Assembly (NCBI GenBank): GCA_003694525.1
Contig: RFLK01000098.1
Span: 1-5,018 of the forward strand
DNA length: 5,018 nt
DNA from: Candidatus Woesearchaeota archaeon
GTDB lineage: Archaea; Nanobdellota; Nanobdellia; Woesearchaeales; ARS49
Direction of reading: 5' to 3'
The position numbers and the translations under genes are program-made. This document shows, in pieces, positions 1 to 4,618 of the stretch; position 1 is the stretch's first letter, and each line of letters starts with the position of its first letter. The notes beneath the pieces were generated by a model. It was not told the DNA's origin. It saw nothing but the letters and a program-made list of their open reading frames with translations, and searched no databases.

Positions 1-1
1 C

Positions 2-70
2 GCCGACCAGCTGATGGCCTCGCCCCGGCTCTATGCCACCTTCCTGCTCTGGCTGCTCTCTGAGCTGTTT
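2..70 (+). other. Foreign fragment of a bacterial HerA-like (DUF853/YjgR) ATPase; probable chimeric contig end
   Basis: Read on the + strand from base 2, these bases encode SPRLYATFLLWLLSELF preceded by ADQLMA. I recognise this from the bacterial DUF853/YjgR HerA-type ATPases, where it precedes the Walker B region. After Phe (68-70) the frame turns to unrelated residues and stops at 95-97, so only an internal slice of about 23 codons is present. The first 60 bases are 68% GC and hold 27 C against 14 G. The next 60 are 27% GC, and the rest of the window is T/G-rich on this strand. The fragment therefore does not share the composition of its neighbours. A misassembly or chimeric read is the likeliest cause; a real recombination junction is possible but less likely. 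The family name comes from memory of YjgR homologues. Confidence 0.75.
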
Positions 71-706
71 GACTTTTTGTTCTTCTGGTTTGTATGATAA
101 TATTTCGTTTATTTTATCTTCAGATAGTTCTATTCCTAAAAAGTGGCTTGTGTAGTTTGTAAAGCTTGGTTCGATTTCATAGTTTAATACTCTGATTGCA
201 AAATCCGCGTCTGCGCTATCTTCTATGAATTCTTGCAGAGTGTGATTTTGCTCTTCAATGTGTTGCAATATGCTCTCAAGGGGGTTGTCGACTTTTGATT
301 TCTGCTTGCTTATTTGTGCTCTTAGTTTTGCGTTCTCTTCTCTTAGCGCGTTCAGCTGCCTTTGAGCTGTGCTGTATTGTTTTTGCGAGCGTTTGAGTTT
401 GTCTTCAAGGTCTGATGTTGCTTTTGATGCGTTCTGTTGAAGTTCTATTCCTTCTATTTTGTACATCCCGTTTTTCTGGGGCATTCTTCCTGAGACTTCT
501 ATTGCCGATTTTATTGTGTCTCTGAGTGAAGTATCGTCTATTTTTACTTCAATCTCTGTCGAGCTGCTTGTTGGCTTTTTTAAGAACTTGACGTCTTTTA
601 TAGGAGAAGTCTTATGTTTTTGGGCATTTTGCAATGCTTTTTTTGCTGTGTAACCTACGCCTTTGTCTTCTATTTGAATTTTTACTTTGTATGTCAAGTC
701 TGCCAT
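71..706 (-). CDS. Coiled-coil protein of unknown function, 3' end lost at the contig junction
   Basis: I do not recognise a family. The ATG at 704-706 lies about 28 bases downstream of a good TATA element, so the mRNA is probably leaderless and this start is well supported. About 212 codons appear native. The frame stays open to base 1, but residues encoded below about base 71 come from the foreign segment. Residues 1-88 look like a small alpha/beta region (strands near 4-12, 50-56 and 81-88, with a helix near 20-30). Residues about 95-138 are a charged coiled coil with Leu/Ile at 100, 104, 118, 121, 128 and 132. Residues about 142-210 are acidic and helical. There is no signal peptide, membrane segment or cysteine, so a cytoplasmic structural or adaptor protein is plausible. 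It follows the DHH phosphoesterase on the same strand by 42 bases but has its own promoter. The A/C-ending codons match the other minus-strand genes. Confidence 0.8.
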
Positions 707-729
707 GTTTTTTCAGCCGAAGCGCGCCC

Positions 730-738
730 TTTATAAAT
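730..738 (-). promoter_or_regulatory. TATA box for the coiled-coil gene
   Basis: On the minus strand this reads ATTTATAAA, preceded by the purine-rich GGAAAC that resembles an archaeal BRE (TFB-binding) element. Its centre is about 28 bases before the ATG at 706, which puts transcription start at or next to the start codon. No Shine-Dalgarno sequence lies between them, so the mRNA is probably leaderless. The gene can therefore be expressed independently of the upstream DHH gene. Confidence 0.65.
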
Positions 739-748
739 GTTTCCAGTC

Positions 749-1792
749 TTAGTTTAGTTTTAACTCTTCTTTCAGGTTTTCAAGAAATCGTCTCCAATCT
801 TCTTTTTTTATGGCTGCCCCGCACGCCTGCTCGTGTCCTCCGCCATATCCTTCTATTCCTCTGAGTGCTTTGTTTAGTGCTGTTGCAAGTCTCACTCCTG
901 AAGGCGCCCTCAGCGAGCACCTGTACTCTCCGCTTTTTTCTCTTCCGAGTATTATGACCTTGTCTTTGAAATGGTATAGTAGTTCGTTTGAGAGGTCTTT
1001 TGTCAAGGAGAGTCTGTCTTGTTTGTATGTCCACACAAAGAGTTTTCCTTTTGGTTTGTGTTTTAATGCTGCATTCTTGAGCGCTTCATAGTCTTTGTTT
1101 ATTTTTTTGTAGTTTTCCCAAACGTGTTTTCCTGCTTTTGTTCTTTGCTCTAGTATCTCATAAGGGTCATTAATTGTTGTAAGTGCTTTTATTGTTTTTT
1201 TGACATTGCGGGTTGGCCCTTTAAGCGCGAAAGAGAATGATTTTACTAGGGTTCCAAGCGGTGTTGTGAAAAGCGCGTCTTCTGCCGTTGATATTGTTGG
1301 AGGGAGTATTTGAGGGTATGCTTGCTGGAATGTTTGTGCGTATGGTGGAAAGTGCCAATCTCCGATTGCTCCGACTGTTGCAATCCACAGGTCCTGCGGT
1401 CTCTCATCTCCTATTGCTTGCCATATCAGCTCTGGTGTGGGGATGTTTACCCCCCTGGTTTGAGGGTTTAGGTATTCTACTCCGTCTCTGTCTTGCACAG
1501 CGTGGTGGTCTACCCAGATTATTGGAGTTTTTGTGGAGTCTATGAACTCTTGGTCCATCATTGCAATGTCCAGTACAAATAGTGTGTCCGGCCTGTGTTC
1601 TTCCAGTCTGTTCAGGTAATTTGTTGTTATGCGTGGTTTTGCTTTGATGGGTATCCCAGCTCCGCATTTTGTATACCTGTAGCATAGCAGAAAGCTTGCA
1701 AGCCCATCGGGGTCGTCGTGAAAGAAGAACAGCGGGTCTTTTGTTGAGGTCAGGGCTTGGTGCAGTTTTTTGACTTCTGTGGGGGTTAGCAT
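749..1792 (-). CDS. DHH/DHHA1-family phosphoesterase (RecJ/NrnA-like nuclease or phosphodiesterase)
   Basis: A complete 347-residue protein with the layout of a DHH-superfamily metal-dependent phosphoesterase. The N-terminal DHH domain has motif I HDDPDG (residues 25-30, the HxDxDG form), motif II Asp75 in VLDIAMMD, motif III DHH (95-97) and motif IV Asp145 in GAIGDW. These are the usual Mn-binding residues and all are present. The C-terminal DHHA1 domain has a basic YRCSLRAP stretch (290-297) and the substrate-binding GYGGGHEQACG (315-325). Family members cut phosphodiester bonds in single-stranded DNA, short oligonucleotides or cyclic dinucleotides. It is shorter than bacterial RecJ, with no visible OB-fold, and no transmembrane or PAS domains as in GdpP, so a compact archaeal RecJ-like or nanoRNase-like enzyme fits best. 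The substrate cannot be set from sequence. The ATG at 1792 sits 26 bases after a TATA element. It is divergent from the Cys-rich/Nre pair. Confidence 0.93.
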   Translation of the reverse strand: MLTPTEVKKLHQALTSTKDPLFFFHDDPDGLASFLLCYRYTKCGAGIPIKAKPRITTNYLNRLEEHRPDTLFVLDIAMMDQEFIDSTKTPIIWVDHHAVQDRDGVEYLNPQTRGVNIPTPELIWQAIGDERPQDLWIATVGAIGDWHFPPYAQTFQQAYPQILPPTISTAEDALFTTPLGTLVKSFSFALKGPTRNVKKTIKALTTINDPYEILEQRTKAGKHVWENYKKINKDYEALKNAALKHKPKGKLFVWTYKQDRLSLTKDLSNELLYHFKDKVIILGREKSGEYRCSLRAPSGVRLATALNKALRGIEGYGGGHEQACGAAIKKEDWRRFLENLKEELKLN

Positions 1793-1815
1793 TTGTTTTT
1801 TGCGGACAGCGCCTC

Positions 1816-1822
1816 TTTTAAG
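1816..1822 (-). promoter_or_regulatory. TATA box for the DHH phosphoesterase
   Basis: The minus strand reads CTTAAAA here, with its centre about 26 bases upstream of the ATG at 1792. This is the usual archaeal TATA-to-start-site distance for a leaderless transcript. No ribosome-binding site precedes the ATG. The element is less canonical than the one serving the opposite strand of the same 73-base intergenic region. Confidence 0.5.
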
Positions 1823-1836
1823 TCTTGCCGAAACTT

Positions 1837-1846
1837 ATTTATAAAT
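1837..1846 (+). promoter_or_regulatory. TATA box for the Cys-rich small protein and probably Nre
   Basis: The sequence ATTTATAAAT, preceded by CGAAACTT (BRE-like), is the strongest TATA element in the window. Its centre is about 24 bases before the ATG at 1866, predicting a leaderless mRNA that begins at the small Cys-rich gene. No similar element was noticed just before the Nre start, so this promoter probably drives both genes. Confidence 0.7.
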
Positions 1847-1865
1847 TTGGTTCTGCACGGCAGAT

Positions 1866-2000
1866 ATGGCTTTGTGTGATGATTGCGAGAGTTTTAAGCG
1901 TCACGGGAAGAAATGCTGGTTTTTCTATGAGGGCAAAAGGGCTTGTTCTCAGTTCAGGGATCATGCGCTCTCAGAGCCCAGGTTCAAACAGCAAGATTAA
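1866..2000 (+). CDS. Small four-cysteine (putative zinc-binding) protein, 44 residues
   Basis: This short frame has independent support: the ATG is 24 bases after the best TATA box in the window. The product carries four regularly spaced cysteines, C4-x2-C7-x9-C17-x9-C27, within CDDCESFKRHGKKCWFF and ACSQF. This resembles small archaeal zinc-ribbon-like proteins in which CxxC is followed by aromatic residues and two further cysteines, so metal binding is likely. No enzymatic motif is present. The gene ends 26 bases before the first plausible Nre ATG, so the two are probably co-transcribed. Some Nre proteins carry an N-terminal zinc finger that this Nre lacks, but the cysteine spacing here differs from that finger, so a split domain is only a speculation. 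The last residues are uncertain: a neighbouring frame stays open to 2052. Confidence 0.75.
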   Translation: MALCDDCESFKRHGKKCWFFYEGKRACSQFRDHALSEPRFKQQD

Positions 2001-2026
2001 AGAGTTCTTGCATCAGTGCTTTCTCA

Positions 2027-3187
2027 ATGCGTATTCGCAGCGTGTCTTATAAGGAGAAAGAGCGTGTTTTGATGAGGGCTCTTGCTCGTGCAAGGTCTCT
2101 TTCAAGGCCTGAGTTTGTTGGTTCTGCAATTGCTCCTTTTGTTGGCAGGTTTGGCTATCCGAATGTGAGCGTTGGCGTGCTCTCTCCTGCAGTCCACGAT
2201 GATAAGATTTCGCGTTATGATGATCCTAAAGGCTGGGCCAAGGGGGGCTATGGAATATCACGCATCGCATCTTTGCGAGCAGGGGTTGTTAACAGTTCTT
2301 TTTCAAGCAATGTTCGAAACTTTGGCAAGCTTGTTGGTGTTGCTCAAGAGGTTGCTCTTGCTGAGAACGTTGTCGATGTTGATGTAGTGCTCGAAAAGAC
2401 TCCAACGCCTGCTTTCTCTTCGAGCAAGTGGTCTTCTCCAATTGGGGCAAAGGCTCGCGTCAAGAAGCTCTCTCTTGAGAATAATGCGAAGGTTTCAAGC
2501 AGGGTAGAGAGAGTTGTGAGTGATGATTTGAGTGCGGGCTCTGCTTTGCGGATATTGTATGATAAGGGGGTTGATGAGAATCGTCTCTCCCGTATGTTTT
2601 CTGTCGGAGTTTTTGGAAAAAAGCCGTCGCTTGTTCCAACTCGTTGGTCTATAACTGCGACCGATGATTCAATATCAGAAGGTTTGCTCTCAAAAGTGCG
2701 CGATTTTCAGGTTGGTGATTGCAGGGTTAATGTTGGCTGTTATCTTGGCAATCATTATCTTATTGTTTTTCTTCCACGGCCCTGGAGTTATGAGCTTTTT
2801 GAGCTTTATGCAAATCCTGGGCTTTTGGAGTACAGCTCTGATTTTGAGCTCTTTTCTGGAAGAAAATCGTATGCTCATAATTGCGCCGGAGGGTATTATT
2901 CTGTGCGCCTTGCTATTTTGGAGCATATGTGCAGGCTTAAAAGGCAGAATTGTGTTATCGCGATTCGTCTTATTTCTGATGATTATTTCTTGCCTCTTGG
3001 GGTTTGGGTTACTCGAGAGGCTGCGCGCAAGGCGCTTGAGAAAAGATCGGTGTCTTTTTCTGATGAGAGTTTGGCTCTTGAATATGTGAAGAAGTGGGCG
3101 AGAGTGAAATTTGGAGTTGACTTGTCGCATATCTTGAATAAAAGTGTTGTTTTAGGACAGCGCTCTTTGAGGGGTTGGCTCGGCTAG
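2027..3187 (+). CDS. nre: Archaeal Nre family DNA repair protein (NreA-like)
   Basis: The product (386 residues from this ATG) matches the archaeal Nre family along its length. The Nre_N domain has FVGRFGYPNVSVGVLSP (about residues 38-54), a GW-containing segment, and the hallmark LVPTRWSITATDD (about 202-214). The Nre_C domain has GGYYSVRLAILEH (about 288-300) and PLGVWVTREAARKAL (about 323-337). The protein ends in QRSLRGWL (378-385), which fits a PCNA-interacting (PIP) box. In Haloferax, NreA acts in repair of mitomycin C damage with UvrABC and PCNA; its biochemical activity is not settled. No N-terminal zinc finger is visible, as in the NreA type. The start is uncertain: ATG 2027 is used here, but ATG 2072 (371 residues) follows an AAGGAG by 15 bases, and upstream codons from 1943 look non-coding. 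It is probably co-transcribed with the Cys-rich small gene. Confidence 0.93.
   Translation: MRIRSVSYKEKERVLMRALARARSLSRPEFVGSAIAPFVGRFGYPNVSVGVLSPAVHDDKISRYDDPKGWAKGGYGISRIASLRAGVVNSSFSSNVRNFGKLVGVAQEVALAENVVDVDVVLEKTPTPAFSSSKWSSPIGAKARVKKLSLENNAKVSSRVERVVSDDLSAGSALRILYDKGVDENRLSRMFSVGVFGKKPSLVPTRWSITATDDSISEGLLSKVRDFQVGDCRVNVGCYLGNHYLIVFLPRPWSYELFELYANPGLLEYSSDFELFSGRKSYAHNCAGGYYSVRLAILEHMCRLKRQNCVIAIRLISDDYFLPLGVWVTREAARKALEKRSVSFSDESLALEYVKKWARVKFGVDLSHILNKSVVLGQRSLRGWLG
2051..2056 (+). promoter_or_regulatory. Possible Shine-Dalgarno sequence bearing on the Nre start
   Basis: AAGGAG is the only clear purine-rich ribosome-binding-like sequence near any start in this window. It lies 15 bases before ATG 2072 and 12 before TTG 2069, both longer than the usual spacing, and it lies inside the coding sequence if Nre starts at 2027. 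As an internal gene in a probable operon, Nre would need either such a site or translational coupling, unlike the leaderless genes around it. Confidence 0.3.
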
Positions 3188-3873
3188 CGGTTGAGAAGGT
3201 GTGAGTCTGCTGTTTTTGCAAGTTCGAGCACTTGTTCTTCTGTGCACAGTCTTGTATCTGCCCCTACTTCTACTATGTACTCGTCTCTCAAGAAGCTTAT
3301 TTCTTGACGGTCTTTTTTTGGGAATTCGTATGCGCGCTCTCCGACGCTCTTGTCAGCTCCGAGTTTTAGAACTTCAAGTCTTCTCTGGAATTCTTTTGCA
3401 GCTGTTGTCCCGTCCTCATATGCTGTAAGGGTTATTCCTGCGGTCAGTCTTGAGTTTTCTTTGTGTTTTATGTTTACAAAGCAGTTTCTTGTGCCTACTT
3501 TGTATGTTATTACTAACTCTTGAGGTGGTTTGTTGCAGGCCTGTGCTGCCTGCTCCTTTGTTAGCAGATTTTCACAGCCAAGTTCCGTGTAAGGCTCGTA
3601 GGCTGGCTCTGCTGTTTGTGCTTGTTGTTCTTCTGTCTTTGCGCTTTGGCTTTCGCTCTCTTGTTCTTTTTCTTTTGCGGGTGCTTGTGCCTGTGCTACT
3701 ATCTCTTCTGTAACTTGTTCTTCTTTTTGTTCGCTCTCGGAAAGTGCTCCGTCATTTGCCTTAATGTCTTTTGCTTTATTTTCAATTTGTGTGCTGTCTT
3801 GCACAGGAGCGCATGCAAAAAGCAAGGTTATTAGTGAAAGTATCGATATTAGAATAAGGGCTTTGCCTCTCAT
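3184..3873 (-). CDS. Putative lipoprotein with Gln/Glu/Ala-rich linker and Cys-containing C-terminal domain
   Basis: The 229-residue product begins MRGK, then a hydrophobic segment (5-20) and LLFAC, a lipobox with the lipidated Cys at 21. It should therefore be exported and held on the outer face of the membrane. Residues about 22-92 are a low-complexity Glu/Gln/Ala/Lys/Ser linker. A compact domain follows (about 93-229) with Cys 100, 113, 131 and 210. It opens GCENLLTKEQAAQAC, which recalls the CxLLT opening of some bacterial DUF3558-type lipoproteins; this is a resemblance, not an assignment. The four cysteines could form two disulfides. No catalytic motif is seen. The start at 3873 is chosen because it lies 26 bases after a TATA element; the longer start at 3912 would lie upstream of that promoter. 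The stop shares a CTAG with the convergent Nre gene. Confidence 0.87.
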   Translation of the reverse strand: MRGKALILISILSLITLLFACAPVQDSTQIENKAKDIKANDGALSESEQKEEQVTEEIVAQAQAPAKEKEQESESQSAKTEEQQAQTAEPAYEPYTELGCENLLTKEQAAQACNKPPQELVITYKVGTRNCFVNIKHKENSRLTAGITLTAYEDGTTAAKEFQRRLEVLKLGADKSVGERAYEFPKKDRQEISFLRDEYIVEVGADTRLCTEEQVLELAKTADSHLLNR

Positions 3874-3894
3874 ACTTATTATTTTGTTCTTGTG

Positions 3895-3903
3895 ATATTT
3901 AAG
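3895..3903 (-). promoter_or_regulatory. TATA box for the lipoprotein gene
   Basis: The minus strand reads CTTAAATAT, with its centre 26 bases before the ATG at 3873. This predicts a leaderless transcript and decides against the in-frame ATG at 3912, which would place this element inside the coding region. Confidence 0.6.
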
Positions 3904-3915
3904 CCTTTGCAAAGC

Positions 3916-3924
3916 AATATTTTT
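3916..3924 (+). promoter_or_regulatory. TATA-like element for the HEPN-like gene
   Basis: AATATTTTT is centred about 30 bases before the ATG at 3950. Transcription would begin at or a few bases before that ATG. It overlaps the alternative TTG start at 3923, which argues against using that TTG. It is a weaker match than the other elements. Confidence 0.45.
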
Positions 3925-3949
3925 GAATGGGTGCTATTTTCCTTGTTTT

Positions 3950-4618
3950 ATGAGAAGATCAATCCAGGATATTCGAGAGGCTCTAAAGTCTTTGCCAGAG
4001 CAAAGTGAAGGCTCTTCAAATCTTGTTGATTTTCGCAGGCAGAAGGCTTTGGCTGCCAAAAGTATGCTCAAGGGCGCAATAGCGCGTCTTTTAAAGGAGA
4101 CTGAGGGTGATGAGCAGGCTCACAATCTTGCTTTGAGGCTTGAGTCTGCAAGCCCTTCAGAAATTCCTGGGATTCTTGACCAGCTTGCTCAGATTGCAGC
4201 TCTTGATATTTCAAAAAAGCGATTGTCTTTTTCTTTGCCTCGCCTGCCTTCTGATATTGAGGATGAGGTTAGGGCAGATGTTTGCGAGGTTGAAAAGTGT
4301 TTTTCTGCAGGTTGTTACCGCAGCGCAATCATCTTGTGCGGCCGTCTTCTTGAAACTGCTCTTCACAGAAAATATTTTGATGTAACCGGGCAGGATCTTT
4401 TGGAGAAGGCTCCTGGAATGGGTCTTGGCAATCTTATTGCTCGTTTGAGTGCAAAAGGTATTGCTCTTGACCCTGGGCTTTCTAATCAGATTCATTTGAT
4501 AAACCAGACTCGAATTCACTCGGTTCATAAGAAGAAGGCTCTGTTTACTCCAAGCAGGGCTCAAACCCAGGCAATAATCTTGTACACTATGGATGTGATT
4601 GAGAAGTTATTCAGATGA
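3950..4618 (+). CDS. DUF4145/HEPN-like domain protein
   Basis: The product from ATG 3950 is 222 residues and soluble, with no signal or membrane segment. Residues 1-95 are a mostly helical, charged N-terminal region that I do not recognise. Residues about 100-222 look like a DUF4145/HEPN helical domain: EVEKCFSAGCYRSAIILCGRLLETAL (first 20 at 113-132) is the typical helix pair, and the distal part has R188-IHSV-H193 followed by a final helix ending EKLFR. R-x4-H is the catalytic motif of HEPN ribonucleases, but DUF4145 proteins are not generally proven nucleases, and the Asn that often follows the Arg is Ile here. HEPN proteins often occur in toxin-antitoxin or defence loci; no MNT nucleotidyltransferase or other obvious partner is next to it. 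Its last 12 bases overlap the end of alaS on the opposite strand. An alternative TTG start at 3923 was rejected on promoter position. Confidence 0.85.
   Translation: MRRSIQDIREALKSLPEQSEGSSNLVDFRRQKALAAKSMLKGAIARLLKETEGDEQAHNLALRLESASPSEIPGILDQLAQIAALDISKKRLSFSLPRLPSDIEDEVRADVCEVEKCFSAGCYRSAIILCGRLLETALHRKYFDVTGQDLLEKAPGMGLGNLIARLSAKGIALDPGLSNQIHLINQTRIHSVHKKKALFTPSRAQTQAIILYTMDVIEKLFR

Noticed and set aside
713..730. GCTTCGGC (UUCG-loop hairpin) between the DHH gene and the coiled-coil gene
   Set aside because: Only a two-base stem flanks the loop, and it lies between the TATA box and the predicted start site, so it would not be transcribed from that promoter.
1943..2026. N-terminal extension of Nre from the ATG at 1943
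   Set aside because: These codons overlap the Cys-rich gene in another frame, do not resemble Nre N-termini, and lack the gene's usual codon pattern; ATG 2027 or 2072 is more plausible.
2690..3130. Minus-strand open frame of 146 codons inside Nre
   Set aside because: It is antisense to conserved Nre_C codons and its product is basic and low in identity to anything; it is a shadow frame.
3450..3834. Plus-strand Leu/Cys/Phe-rich frames opposite the lipoprotein
   Set aside because: They look like membrane proteins only because the T-rich strand opposite Glu/Gln/Lys codons reads as Leu, Phe and Cys; there is no promoter or start context.
3874..3912. Longer lipoprotein start at 3912
   Set aside because: It would place charged residues before the signal peptide and put the TATA element (3895-3903) inside the gene; the ATG at 3873 gives a standard lipoprotein signal.
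3923..3949. TTG start for the HEPN-like gene
   Set aside because: It overlaps the TATA-like element; the ATG at 3950 lies at the right distance for a leaderless mRNA.
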